A stretch of 64,000 bases of DNA. It comes from Bradyrhizobium sp. 186. GTDB taxonomy: Bacteria > Pseudomonadota > Alphaproteobacteria > Rhizobiales > Xanthobacteraceae. This document shows positions 26,654-39,307 of this stretch, one piece after another (position 1 is the stretch's first letter; every line of letters begins with the position of its first letter). The DNA lies in the NCBI RefSeq assembly GCF_023101685.1, contig NZ_CP082164.1, positions 8,122,001 through 8,186,000 of the forward strand, written 5' to 3'. A program made the translations under genes and the position numbers. The notes beneath the pieces were generated by a model. That model saw only the letters and a list, made by a program, of their open reading frames with translations. It was not told where the DNA came from and made no database searches.

Positions 26654-28804
26654 ATGCGAGGGATCGGCAGGCGGGACATCGTAGCGGCGATCCTGATCGC
26701 GCTCCTTGCGGGCGTGATCTTCACGTCCCCGCCGCTCCAGATGCTGCAAGGCCTCTCGCTCGACATCCTTACGGCAATGCGAGGCAAGCTCATCGGCGAC
26801 CGCCGCGATCCCGCCACGTCTCCGGTTGTCGTCGTGGCGATCGACGGGGAGACCTACGACACGCCGCCCTTCAAGGGTTCACCGACGCAGACCTGGACGC
26901 GCGAGATCGGCCGGGTGCTGGGAAGCATCACCGATGGCGGCGCCAAGGTGATCGGCTTCGACGTCATCTTTCCGAGCTCGATCGAGCAGTCGGAGATTCC
27001 CTTTGGCGACGCGCCGCTCGGTGACCGCATGAAGGGATTCGATCGCGACTACTTGATCGCCCTGCGACAGATCTCCGACAGCGGCAAACTCGTGCTCGGC
27101 GATATCCTGAGCAACGATCATCCGGAAGTGCCTTATCGTGCACAGCAACTGGCGGTGCGCAACAACGTCCGCGCGCTCAATGTCCATACCGACACCGACC
27201 ACGTGATCCGGCGGATGCCGCTGAGCTTTCCCATCCAAGGCAGGCCGGTCCCCGCTATGGCTGTCGAGCTGGCCTCCCGCGCGCTCGGTGCAAAACCGGA
27301 GACCTCGTCGTCCGGCATGACGGGCTTGGCCGGCTATGCCATCCCGAGCACGGTGAGCAACACGCTGACGCTCAATTTCCGAGGGCTCGGCCGCGACGTT
27401 CCGACATACTCCTTTGCCGACCTGCGCGCATGCGTCGAGAACGGCGATCGCGATTTCTTCCGCCGCGCCTTCGAGGGCAAGGTCGTGCTGCTCGGCACTG
27501 TCCTCAATTTCGAGGACCGCAAGCTCACCTCGGTGCGCCTGTCCGGTGGATATGACGGGACGCCCGGCGCACGATGCGCCCTGCCCGCCCCGGCGCGCGC
27601 GGTTCCAAAGGCCCGCAGCGACATCGCCGGCGTGTTCGTGCACGCCACGGTCGTGCGAAATCTGATCGAGCGCGATGGTGTGACCGAGCTCGGCTTCGCC
27701 ATGCGGGCTGTTCTCACGATCGTGTTTGCGATGATCGTCGCACTGGCGGCTTGCTTGCTGGCGCCGGGTGGCGCGGTGATCACCTGGCTCGGCCTCACCT
27801 CCGTCTATGCAGGCTTCGCCCTGGCTCTGTTCAATCGTGCACTGGCGCTGCCCTTGACCGAGCCTGCGCTCGCAGGCCTTACCGCGCTGGCGATGATGAT
27901 CGGCTACCGCTTTGTCGTCGCCGACCGCGAGGAGCGTTTTCTGCGCAAGAGCTTCGCGTTCTATCTCGCACCCGAGGTGATCGACACCATGGTTGCCTCC
28001 GGCAAGATGCCGGCACTCGGCGGCGAGATGCGCAACGTCACCATGTTCTTCTCCGACCTCAGCGGCTTTTCATCGATTGCCGAGACGATGACGCCGGGCG
28101 AGCTGGTGACATTGATGAACGAATATCTGTCGGCGATGACCGACATCATCGAAAGCCATGGCGGTTATGTCGACAAATATATCGGCGATTCCATCGTCGC
28201 CATGTTCGGTGCCCCGGCCGACGATCCCGAACATGCGCGCAGCGCTGTCCGAGCGGCCCTGAAGTGCCACGAAAGACTCGCGGAGCTCAATGCCGGCAGC
28301 GCAGCCTTCGCCGGCCGCGGCCTGTCGCACCGCATCGGGCTCAACAGCGGCGAGGCCGTGGTCGGCAATATCGGCTCGCGGCGCCGCTTCAACTACACCG
28401 TGATGAGCGACACCGTGAATGTCGCCTCGCGGCTCGAAGGCGCCAACAAATATTACGGCACCGCGATCATGGCCTCGCAGACGACGATGGCGCAGACCGG
28501 GGACGCTTTCGCCTGGCGCGAGCTCGATGCGATCAAGGTGCTCGGACGCGGTGAGGCGATCAAGGTGTTCGAGCCGCTAGCGGAGAAGGGCGCGGAGAGC
28601 GCCGAACAGAAGAAGGTGACAGTGGCGTACGCAGAAGGGCTGACAAGCTGGCGGGCGCGGGAGTTTGCCAAGTCGGTTGAAGCGTTCGAGAGTATGGCAA
28701 CGATCGATCCGGCGTCAGCGCTATTCGGGAAACGCGCCAGAGCCCTCGCCGTAAATCCGCCGCCGCCAGACTGGACGCCGGTCAATACGCTGGAAGGGAA
28801 GTAA
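26654..28804 (+). CDS. CHASE2-domain adenylate/guanylate cyclase
   Basis: A 716-residue membrane cyclase. An N-terminal span (IVAAILIALLAGVIFTSPP) leads to a periplasmic CHASE2 sensor (about residues 35-340), then three membrane spans (about 350-425). The class III cyclase domain (about 455-650) shows metal Asp in MFFSDLSGFSSIAE and KYIGDSIVAMFGAP, plus RIGLNSGEAVVGNIGS and YTVMSDTVNVASRLEGA. It makes cAMP (or cGMP) in response to an unknown periplasmic signal. It forms an operon with the FecR-like gene. Confidence 0.92.
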   Translation: MRGIGRRDIVAAILIALLAGVIFTSPPLQMLQGLSLDILTAMRGKLIGDRRDPATSPVVVVAIDGETYDTPPFKGSPTQTWTREIGRVLGSITDGGAKVIGFDVIFPSSIEQSEIPFGDAPLGDRMKGFDRDYLIALRQISDSGKLVLGDILSNDHPEVPYRAQQLAVRNNVRALNVHTDTDHVIRRMPLSFPIQGRPVPAMAVELASRALGAKPETSSSGMTGLAGYAIPSTVSNTLTLNFRGLGRDVPTYSFADLRACVENGDRDFFRRAFEGKVVLLGTVLNFEDRKLTSVRLSGGYDGTPGARCALPAPARAVPKARSDIAGVFVHATVVRNLIERDGVTELGFAMRAVLTIVFAMIVALAACLLAPGGAVITWLGLTSVYAGFALALFNRALALPLTEPALAGLTALAMMIGYRFVVADREERFLRKSFAFYLAPEVIDTMVASGKMPALGGEMRNVTMFFSDLSGFSSIAETMTPGELVTLMNEYLSAMTDIIESHGGYVDKYIGDSIVAMFGAPADDPEHARSAVRAALKCHERLAELNAGSAAFAGRGLSHRIGLNSGEAVVGNIGSRRRFNYTVMSDTVNVASRLEGANKYYGTAIMASQTTMAQTGDAFAWRELDAIKVLGRGEAIKVFEPLAEKGAESAEQKKVTVAYAEGLTSWRAREFAKSVEAFESMATIDPASALFGKRARALAVNPPPPDWTPVNTLEGK

Positions 28805-28830
28805 CGGCGCGGCCACACACGCCGGCGCAC

Positions 28831-28977
28831 CCTCGCCCCTTGTGGGAGAGGGTGGCTTCGCGTAGCGAAGCCGGGTGAGGGGTTCTCTCCGCTAGCGAAC
28901 CTCTCGCGTTTGGACTTGCTGAAGGCAGACCCCTCATCCGGCGCTTCGCGCCACCTTCTCCCACAAGGGGAGAAGGA
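28831..28977. repeat. Intergenic palindromic repeat
   Basis: Two inverted arms, CCCCTTGTGGGAGAGGGTGGC (starting about 28836) and its near-complement CCACCTTCTCCCACAAGGGG (28951-28970), flank smaller hairpins (GGCTTCGCGTAGCGAAGCC). This type of mosaic palindrome is common between rhizobial genes. It lies between the convergent cyclase and pobA and may act as a bidirectional terminator. Confidence 0.7.
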
Positions 28978-29022
28978 AATGCGTCGGTTCGTGCGTCGAG
29001 TTTGCCAACCAATCACCACGCT

Positions 29023-31148
<2,126 letters not shown>

Positions 31149-31163
31149 CCGCATTAAATTGAA

Positions 31164-32204
31164 CTAGGAGCCGAACCGGCTGCGGTAATCCTGTGGCGTC
31201 GCGGCCAGCAGGCGCAGGAAGCTGCGGCGCATGGTCTCTTCCGATCCAAAGCCGCAGCGTCGCGATACGCTCTTCACCGGCAGGCGCGTTTCCGCCAGCA
31301 TGCGCCGGGCGGCCTCCACCCTCAATCGCTCGATGGCTCGCGCCGGCGTCAGTCCGGTCGCTCTCGTATAGTGCCGACTGAAACTGCGTTCGCTCATCCC
31401 GGCCTGGCTGGCCAGCCTGGGCAACGACAGGTCGCCGGAGAGATGCTTGTCGATCCATTGGTGCAGCACGCCGAATTCGTCCTCGGCCGATTGCAGCGAC
31501 AGCGCCTCGCTGAACTGCGCCTGCCCGCCCGGCCGCTTGAGAAAGACGACGAGATAGCGCGCCACCGCCAGCGCCGTGGCGCGGCCCAGATCCTCCTCGA
31601 CCAGGGCCAGCGCCAGGTCGATGCCGGCGGTCACGCCTGCGGACGTCCAGATCGCGCCATCCCGCACGAAGATCGGATCTGACTCGACGCGCACGGCCGG
31701 GAAGCGGCGCGCGAGCTCGGCGCAGTATGACCAATGGGTCACCGCACGCCTTCCGTCGAGGGCGCCCGATGCACCGAGCAGGAATGCTCCGGTGCAAACC
31801 GACGCGACGCGACGCGCCTTCGTCACGCGCTGCCGCAGCCAATCGAGCAGCGCCGGATCGGCGGTGGCCAGATCGACACCCGGGCCGCCCGCGACCAGCA
31901 AAGTATCGAGGGCGCTTGCACTACGTGGCAGCGGGCTCGTTGCGATCTCCAGTCCGGACGAGGCTGTCACGCGCGAGCACTTTTTCGCCACCACCCGAAG
32001 GATATAGGGCGACGTTCCTCCGCTTTGCTCGATGTGCTCGTTGGCGGATGCGAACACCTGTAGCGGTCCCGTGACGTCGAGCAACTGCACCGACGGGAAA
32101 GCCAGCACCTCGATGACGCGAGCGACGTTGCCCCGAACTGGCGCGCGAGTGGTGCGCAGAACTGGCGTTGGCGGAAAACGAGGGGACTTTGGCATTTCGG
32201 CCAT
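31164..32204 (-). CDS. GlxA-like AraC-family regulator with DJ-1/PfpI domain
   Basis: About 346 residues. The N-terminal DJ-1/PfpI-like domain (VIEVLAFPSVQLLDVTGPLQVFASANE, LLVAGGPGVDLA, VASVCTGAFLLGASGALDGRRAVTHW) keeps a Cys at the nucleophile position. The C-terminal AraC domain follows (LSLPRLASQAGMSERSFSRHYTRATG; LPVKSVSRRCGFGSEETMRRSFLRLLAATPQDYR). Family members sense small molecules and control nearby catabolic genes. Start ATG 32204; the N-terminal 25 residues are basic and variable. Divergent from the NTF2-like gene at 32394, its probable target. Confidence 0.85.
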   Translation of the reverse strand: MAEMPKSPRFPPTPVLRTTRAPVRGNVARVIEVLAFPSVQLLDVTGPLQVFASANEHIEQSGGTSPYILRVVAKKCSRVTASSGLEIATSPLPRSASALDTLLVAGGPGVDLATADPALLDWLRQRVTKARRVASVCTGAFLLGASGALDGRRAVTHWSYCAELARRFPAVRVESDPIFVRDGAIWTSAGVTAGIDLALALVEEDLGRATALAVARYLVVFLKRPGGQAQFSEALSLQSAEDEFGVLHQWIDKHLSGDLSLPRLASQAGMSERSFSRHYTRATGLTPARAIERLRVEAARRMLAETRLPVKSVSRRCGFGSEETMRRSFLRLLAATPQDYRSRFGS

Positions 32205-32393
32205 ACCCTGCGTCGTTAGGCTGGACTTGTCCACCCTCGAATTGAGGGCTGTTTGGCAGCTTCGCCACAGACCGCTGCCCTGGATAGGCGCAGTGAACGA
32301 TGCACCGGATTGAAGGCCACCAGTGATCGCCAATTGAAAGCCGCGCGCCACGCAGTTGCAGGACCTTACGTTCGACCAACTTCAGGAGACACC

Positions 32394-32783
32394 ATGAGCA
32401 CGACGACCTTCACGAAAACCGCGCCGCCGGAATGGCTTCTCGCCATGTGGAAGGAGATCGACGACAAGACATTCGGCGAGGGTTTTGACTGCTTTGCTGA
32501 GGACGCGATCTGCAATCTCGGCGTCACCGATTGGCATGGGCGCGAGACGATCCGCAACAATCTGCGGCAGTTCATCGACCGCGGCTTTACCGCGCTCCAC
32601 GACGTCGTCGAGTACTGGGACAGCCCCCTGCTCAAGATATTTCACGGCAAGGTCTCGATGCGCTTCGACGACCCCGGCATCGCGCCGGTGAGACCGACGA
32701 TGGCCCATTTCTTCTATATGGACGAAAAGGATCCCAGCAAGGTCAAGCACTGGATCGGAGCGGTGGGACCGACGGGATTTTAG
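32394..32783 (+). CDS. NTF2-like (SnoaL-type) protein
   Basis: A 129-residue cone-fold protein with AGGAG six bases upstream of the ATG. The pattern WKEIDDKTFGEGFDCFAEDAICNLGVTDWHGRETIRNNLRQFI is typical of NTF2-like/SnoaL enzymes and binding proteins, with a hydrophobic pocket and Asp/His residues near its mouth. The reaction is unknown. It is divergent from the GlxA-like regulator (190 bp), suggesting a regulator-target pair. Confidence 0.75.
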   Translation: MSTTTFTKTAPPEWLLAMWKEIDDKTFGEGFDCFAEDAICNLGVTDWHGRETIRNNLRQFIDRGFTALHDVVEYWDSPLLKIFHGKVSMRFDDPGIAPVRPTMAHFFYMDEKDPSKVKHWIGAVGPTGF

Positions 32784-32843
32784 TGACGGCAGGATCGGCC
32801 CCATCTTGGAATGGGGCCGATCAACTCCGGACCAAATGAAGCA

Positions 32844-32975
32844 AACGTCGAAGAAGACTGTTTCTTCCGGCTCCTAAAATTGATCGCGAAGGAGTACACG
32901 ACCTTGCCGGCGCGCTCATCGTTCGAAAAAGAAGGCGGCCATAGCCGGGATCAGCCAATTTGGACCGGGCTCGCC
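32844..32975 (-). pseudogene. Ghost of a second pcaG (internal deletion)
   Basis: Read on the minus strand, 32844-32915 encodes ERAGKVVYSFAIN then, after a frameshift, EPEETVFFDV, matching the C-terminus of the pcaG at 33910 (ERAGKVVYSFTIN, GPEETVFFDV). Directly upstream, 32916-32975 gives GPNWLIPAMAAFFFE, matching the N-terminal LIPAMAGFDIFE of PcaG. The roughly 440 bp between these parts are missing. DNA identity is visible by eye (for example AAGGA-TACACGACCTTGCCGGC). A decayed partial duplication. Confidence 0.75.
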
Positions 32976-33271
32976 GCCATTTCCGGCGCATCTACTTACC
33001 TTCGTATAGATCGTCCAACCCTTTGGATAAGATTCGTTTACCTCCGTACGATTGAGCCCGGAATGCCCACGCCTTAACGTGGCTGCATTCGGCGCCCTGG
33101 CGCTGGTGGCATCGACCTCCCGTACTTGGCGCAAGACGGCCACATCCCTGGCCGGTCGTCTGCGCTACTTTTTCAGCAAGCCCTCAGCGACCTTCGAGTT
33201 TTCCGGCCGACACATCGGGCCCTCGCGGTCGAAACTGCCGGCTTCCATGCGAAACTGGAGATTTGTGCATA

Positions 33272-33886
33272 ATGTCTTCGTTTGAGAAGATCGCACTCTT
33301 CATCGATGGCTCCAATCTCCATGCCACCTCCAAGGCGCTCGGTTTCGATATCGATTACAGGCGTCTGCTCAGCGAATTTCACGGCCGAGGTGTGTTGCTG
33401 CGGGCCTTCTACTACACGACCGTCATCGAGGATCAGGAATACTCGTCAATCCGCCCGTTGATCGATTGGCTCGCCTATAACGGGTATACCGTCGTCACCA
33501 AGCTCACCAAGGAGTTCGTCGACGCCACCACCGGCCGCCGCAAGGTGTAGGGCAGCATGGATGTGGAACTCGCGGTGAAAGCGATGGAGCTCGCCGAGCA
33601 CATCGATCAGATCGTGTTGTTCTCGGGCGATGGGGATTTTCGTTCGCTGGTGGAAGCCGTGCAACGCTGTGGCGTCCGCGTGACAGTCGTCTCTACGCTG
33701 GCCACCCAGCCGCCCATGGTCGCCGACGAACTGCGCCGGCAAGCGGACATCTTCATTGACTTGGCGGAACTGAAGCCAAGAGTGGGGCGCGATCCGGCGG
33801 AACGGCCGGGATCGCGCGAGATGCGTCAACAACCACCGCAATTCACCGCGCGCGGAGCGATCAATCGAGGCGACCGGGTGGAATGA
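33272..33886 (+). pseudogene. NYN-domain (LabA-type) protein interrupted by an amber codon
   Basis: The frame 33272-33886 encodes a PIN-like NYN nuclease-type domain: IALFIDGSNLHATSKALGFDIDYRRLL, IEDQEYSSIRPLIDWLAYNGY, then after TAG 33548-33550 MDVELAVKAMELAEHIDQIVLFSGDGDFRSLVEAVQRCGVRVTVVS. Acidic residues (D in FIDGSN, D in MDVELA, D in SGDGDF) are kept. The stop lies in RRKV*GSMDVE, where relatives have RKVKGNMD, so a single AAG to TAG change explains it. Frame and composition after the stop are normal, implying recent inactivation, readthrough or a sequencing error. Confidence 0.8.
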
Positions 33887-33909
33887 TCGCATAGGACCAC
33901 GTCGGATCG

Positions 33910-34536
33910 TCAGACGTCGAAGAAAACAGTCTCCTCCGGCCCCTGCAAATTGATCGTGAAGGAATACACGACCTTGCCGGCACGCTCGCTGCGGGTGGCG
34001 ATCAGCGTCTTGCGGCGGACCGGCGGCTCGACCAGGTTGAGCACGGGATCAGCGACATTCGCGGCCTCCTGATCCGAGAAATAGAGCCGCGTGTTGAGCC
34101 CGATATTGAGGCCGCGCGCGACGATCCAGAGGCTGACATGCGGCGCGCATTTGCGGCCCGCTTTATCTGTGATGGCGCCGGGCTTGATGGTGTCGAACGT
34201 CACCAGCCCACTCTCGAAATCCGAGCCGGCGCGGCCCCAGCCGCGAAAATCCTCCTCCAGCCGGCCAGCGGAGCGATCGGCCGGATGGTTGTAGCGGCCG
34301 GCCGCGTTGGCTTGCCAGACTTCGAGGAGCACGTCGCGCAACGGCGTGCCGCTGCCGTCGTGCACCTTGCCTTCCAGTGTGATGCGTTCGCCCTTGGTAT
34401 TCGGCGTCACCAGCACGTTGGAAAAATTCTTCTCAAAAATGTCGAAGCCGGCCATGGCCGGGATCAGGCCGATATGGACGTAGGGCCCGGCGGTCTGCGA
34501 GGCGGTTTCCTTGAGATAGTTGAGCGGCTGCGGCAT
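33910..34536 (-). CDS. pcaG: Protocatechuate 3,4-dioxygenase alpha subunit
   Basis: A 208-residue subunit of the ring-cleaving dioxygenase that opens protocatechuate to beta-carboxymuconate. Visible: LKETASQTAGPYVHIGLIPAMAGF at the N-terminus, ITLEGKVHDGSGTPLRDVLLEVWQANAAGRYNHP, and the C-terminal KVVYSFTINLQGPEETVFFDV. As in the family, alpha lacks the iron-binding Tyr/His set, which beta provides. It starts three bases after the pcaH stop, forming the usual HG pair. Confidence 0.95.
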   Translation of the reverse strand: MPQPLNYLKETASQTAGPYVHIGLIPAMAGFDIFEKNFSNVLVTPNTKGERITLEGKVHDGSGTPLRDVLLEVWQANAAGRYNHPADRSAGRLEEDFRGWGRAGSDFESGLVTFDTIKPGAITDKAGRKCAPHVSLWIVARGLNIGLNTRLYFSDQEAANVADPVLNLVEPPVRRKTLIATRSERAGKVVYSFTINLQGPEETVFFDV

Positions 34537-34539
34537 GGC

Positions 34540-35416
<877 letters not shown>

Positions 35417-36343
35417 ATGAATTCCATGAAGGAAATCGATCATTTGGCGCTGGACGGCCACGCGCTCGAACTGTTCCTGGCCGTGCTGGAGGAAGGCTCG
35501 GTGACGGCGGCGGCGACGCGGCTGGGGCTGACGCAATCCGCGGTCAGCCACGCCCTGAACAAGCTGCGGCGGATCGCCGGCGATCCGCTGTTCGTCAAGT
35601 CCGGCCGCAGCATCGTCGCGACCGCGCACGCCCAGGCGCTCGCGGCGAAGGCGCGCGCACTGATCGACGAGATGCGGAGCTTTGCCGGCGGCGTCACGTT
35701 CGATCCGGCAAGCGCGCAGCTTTCGCTCACGGTCGCCGCCAACGATTTCCAGCGCGACCTGCTGCTGCCGCGGTTCTTCGGCCATGTCATGGCGCAGGTG
35801 ACGAGCCTGAATTTGCGCGTGATCCCCTCGCAGTCACCCTCGCCTGCGATGTTGCGCGAAAACCGCTGCGACCTGCTGATCACGCCGCTGCCGCCGTCCG
35901 GCGTCGACATTGTACAGAAGCGCCTGCTCAGGGATCACTACGTCTGCTACTACGATCCCGGGGCACGCACCGCGCCGGCGAGCCGCGGCGCCTATCTCGC
36001 GGCGCGCCACATCACAGTAGTCTACACCGACAATGAACGGCTCGACTTCGATCGCCGGCTCGCGGCGAGCGGCTTCCACCGCGACATTGCGATCTCCGTG
36101 CCGAGCTTTTCCGGCGTGCCGTCGTTCCTGCGCGGCTCGCGGATGCTGGCAAGCATGCCGAGCCTGCTGGCGTCCGGCGTGATGCACGACTTCGCGCATG
36201 CGCGCATTCCACTGGCGTCCCGCACCAGGACTCTGGCCGAGCTGCCGATGTTCATGGTCTGGCACCAGCGTTATCAGAAGGACCCGGCCCATCGCTGGAT
36301 CAGGAGCCAGCTCGAGACCGTGGCGGCGATGGCCGAGGCCTGA
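35417..36343 (+). CDS. LysR-family transcriptional regulator
   Basis: A 308-residue LTTR with a winged helix-turn-helix (LDGHALELFLAVLEEGSVTAAATRLGLTQSAVSHALNKLRRIAGDPLFVKSG) and a C-terminal periplasmic-binding-like effector domain. The GDPLFVKSGR hairpin resembles the NodD/LeuO branch more than PcaQ, so no symbol is given. It is divergent from pcaHG and is the likely regulator. ATG 35426 is an alternative start. Confidence 0.88.
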   Translation: MNSMKEIDHLALDGHALELFLAVLEEGSVTAAATRLGLTQSAVSHALNKLRRIAGDPLFVKSGRSIVATAHAQALAAKARALIDEMRSFAGGVTFDPASAQLSLTVAANDFQRDLLLPRFFGHVMAQVTSLNLRVIPSQSPSPAMLRENRCDLLITPLPPSGVDIVQKRLLRDHYVCYYDPGARTAPASRGAYLAARHITVVYTDNERLDFDRRLAASGFHRDIAISVPSFSGVPSFLRGSRMLASMPSLLASGVMHDFAHARIPLASRTRTLAELPMFMVWHQRYQKDPAHRWIRSQLETVAAMAEA

Positions 36344-36424
36344 GCGATGGGCCCCGGCCCCGCGAAAACCTGATCCTCGCCAAACCCACTGGTTGCGCCG
36401 CCGCAGCCACGCTAGAATTCCCCC

Positions 36425-37729
36425 ATGACCGTGACCGATATTGCGAGCAGGACCTACAATCACAGCTGGCGGCTGGATCCCGTCATCCGCAGCCTGCTCG
36501 ATACCGATTTCTACAAGCTGTTGATGTTACAGATGATTCGGGAATACTACCCGAGTCAGAAGGTGACCTTCTCGGTCATCAACCGCTCGCGCCATGTGCG
36601 CCTTGCCGAGATCATCGACGAGGGCGAGTTGCGGGCCCAGCTCGACCATGCCCGCACCATCCGCTTCACCAAGAAAGAGCTGATCTGGCTTGCCGGTAAC
36701 ACCTTCTACGGCAAGACCCACATGTTCTCGGCGGACTTCATCCGCTGGCTCGCCGAATTCCGTTTGCCCGAATACGAGCTGCGCAAGGTGGAAGGCCAGT
36801 ACGAACTGCACTTCCACGGGCCGTGGAGCCACACCACGATGTGGGAGATTCCGGCGCTCGCCATCCTCAACGAACTGCGCTCGCGCTCGGCGATGAAGGG
36901 CCGCGGCCGGTTCGAGCTCGACGTGCTGTTTGCCCGCGCCAAGGCCAAGCTGTGGACCAAGGTGGAGCGGCTCCGGACGCTCGAGAATTTGCGCCTGTCC
37001 GACTTCGGCACCCGCCGCCGCCACGGTTTCCTTTGGCAGCGCTGGTGCGTGGAGGCGGTGAAAGAAGGCTTGGGGCCGTCCTTCATCGGCACCTCCAACG
37101 TGCTGCTCGCAATGGACAACGATCTCGAAGCGATCGGCACCAACGCGCATGAGCTGCCGATGGTCGCGGCTGCGCTGGCCAAGGACGACGAGGAATTGCG
37201 CTGGGCGCCCTATCGCATCCTCGACCAGTGGCGCCAGACCTATGGCGGCAATCTGCTGATCGCGCTGCCCGACGCGTTCGGCACGAAAGCCTTCCTGCGC
37301 GATGCGCCGGAATGGGTCGCCGACTGGACCGGCTTCCGCCCCGACAGCGCGCCGCCGATCCAGGCGGGCGAGGAAATCATCAAATGGTGGGAGCAGAAGG
37401 GCCGTAATCCCAAGGACAAGCTGCTCGTGTTCTCCGACGCGATGGACGTCGGCTCGATCGAGGAGACCTATCATCACTTCGGCGGCCGCGTGCGGCTCTC
37501 GTTCGGCTGGGGCACCAACCTCACCAATGATTTCGTCGGCTGTCCGCCGGACGCCTCGATCAATCTCGATCCGATCTCGATCGTCTGCAAGGTGTCGTCG
37601 GTCGACGGCCGCCCGGCCGTCAAGCTCTCGGACAACCCGGAGAAGGCGACCGGCATGGCCTCGGAGATCGAGCGCTACCTGCGCGTGTTCGGCGACGCTG
37701 GCCGCGTGCGCAAGCCGGTGCTGGTGTAG
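36425..37729 (+). CDS. pncB: Nicotinate phosphoribosyltransferase
   Basis: A 434-residue enzyme converting nicotinate and PRPP to nicotinate mononucleotide in NAD salvage. Signatures: [21 protein letters not shown] near the N-terminus, [42 protein letters not shown] (which includes the region of the autophosphorylated His), and [35 protein letters not shown]. Complete length. Single-gene unit, without apparent functional link to its neighbours. Confidence 0.95.
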   Translation: MTVTDIASRTYNHSWRLDPVIRSLLDTDFYKLLMLQMIREYYPSQKVTFSVINRSRHVRLAEIIDEGELRAQLDHARTIRFTKKELIWLAGNTFYGKTHMFSADFIRWLAEFRLPEYELRKVEGQYELHFHGPWSHTTMWEIPALAILNELRSRSAMKGRGRFELDVLFARAKAKLWTKVERLRTLENLRLSDFGTRRRHGFLWQRWCVEAVKEGLGPSFIGTSNVLLAMDNDLEAIGTNAHELPMVAAALAKDDEELRWAPYRILDQWRQTYGGNLLIALPDAFGTKAFLRDAPEWVADWTGFRPDSAPPIQAGEEIIKWWEQKGRNPKDKLLVFSDAMDVGSIEETYHHFGGRVRLSFGWGTNLTNDFVGCPPDASINLDPISIVCKVSSVDGRPAVKLSDNPEKATGMASEIERYLRVFGDAGRVRKPVLV

Positions 37730-37926
37730 CGGCAAGCCAATTGCTCTCGATCGAGTAAACCGCGCAGGACGAATTCGAGACATCGGCTCGCAGATGCCGC
37801 GCCAGTTCCGGTTTGGCGGCATTTGCAACGATCTGCGCGCATCCACTTCACAACGCCTTCACCCTGCGACGCAGTCTCCCCACATTTTCAGGTCGAGTTA
37901 AGCACCGTTTGCGCGTAATCCGCGTT

Positions 37927-39276
37927 ATGAGCGGACGCTCCGCTGGGGTCGTTGAGCGACTTGGGGAACGCAAAGTGCTTCGCAGAACAGCGACGTCGAC
38001 GAAGGGACGCAGCATCCTTCACGTCATCAAACTTGTCTCGCCTTTCGTCATGGTCGTCGTGCTCCAGGCGGCGATCGCCGGCTTCAGCCTGGAGGTGATG
38101 TCGTCGGTCCGCGCCTATGTCGCGGGCGAGGCGATGTGGTCGCGCTCACAGAAGAACGCCGTCTATTTCCTCAACCTCTATCTGCATTCGGGCGACGCCA
38201 GCCAGTTCGCGCAATATCAGGCCTCGCTTGCCGTCCCGATCGGCGACGAGTTCGCGCGGTGGGCGCTCGAGCGCGATCCGGTCGACGTCGAGGCCGCCCG
38301 CATCGGCTTACTGCAAGGCGGCAACCATCCTGACGACGTCCCCGGCTTGATGTGGCTGTTCCGCCATTTCAACCAGGTGAGCTTCCTGCGGGACGCGATC
38401 CGGGAGTGGGCCGCCACCGATCCCGTGCTGCTGGAGCTGAGCGTTTTCGGCGAGGTCATCCGGTCTGAGTGGACGAACGGGCCCAGTCGCGACAGCGACC
38501 GCCTGCAATATCTGTCGTCGCGACTCTCGGAGCTGAACAGCCAGTTCACAGGACATGCCAAGCGGTTCTCCACCGTCCTCGGCGAGGGTTCCCGCGCCAT
38601 CAAGGTGACGTTGACGTTCGTCAACGTCGTCACCGCCGCAGCGCTGATCCTGCTCCTGATCTGGCACACGCGACGATTGGTGCTGCAACGGCAGGCTTTC
38701 GAGGACGCTTTGCATGCCGAGAAGGACCGCCTCGCCTGGCAGGCCTCGCATGACTGGCTGACCGGCCTCGCCAACCGGCGCGCCTGCAAAGCGAGCTCGA
38801 CGGCGTGGGTGGCGCTTCACTGGGTCTGATCCTGCTCGACCTCGATCAGTTCAAGAGCGTCAACGACACCTGCGGCCATCTCGCCGGCGATCGCCTGCTG
38901 TGCCAGATCGCACGCCTGTTGCAGCAGAACCGGCGGCCGCAGGATCTCGTGGCCCGGCTTGGCGGCGACGAATTCGGCCTGATCCTGCCGCAGTGCTCGC
39001 CCTACGATGCCGTCAATATCGCCGAGCGATTACGCACCTCGCTCGAGCTGTTCAGCTTCGCCTGGGACGGCCGCTGCTTTGCGGTGACGGCCAGCATCGG
39101 CGTTGCCTGCATCGCCGACGGCAACTACCACGCTCGAGGACGCGTTGCGGCGCGCCGACGCCGCCTGTTATCACGCCAAGGAGAAGGGCCGCAACCGGGT
39201 TCAGGTCGACACTGCGCGACCGGACGTCGTGCTGGTCGCGTCGCGGCAGCGCGAAATTGCCGCAGCGCGAGGCTGA
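37927..39276 (+). pseudogene. Diguanylate cyclase (GGDEF) gene with two frameshifts
   Basis: Segment 1 (37927 to about 38783) encodes two membrane spans (residues 36-58 and 220-243) around a periplasmic helical domain, ending DWLTGLANRRA. The frame is lost there (a deletion removes the usual residues after NRRA), giving a stop at 38827. Segment 2 (about 38786-39122) in another frame holds LILLDLDQFKSVNDTCGHLAGD and RLGGDEFGLIL. Segment 3, back in frame 1, encodes TTLEDALRRADAACYHAKEKGRNRV to the stop at 39274. The pieces make one standard cyclase. Real decay or assembly error. Confidence 0.8.
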
Positions 39277-39307
39277 TGGCCGTCAGCGCTGGCGCGCCCT
39301 CGTCCGA

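Noticed and set aside
35417..36343. Calling the LysR regulator PcaQ
   Set aside because: Position next to pcaHG fits, but the DNA-binding region resembles the NodD/LeuO branch and the wider pca operon is absent, so the symbol is withheld.
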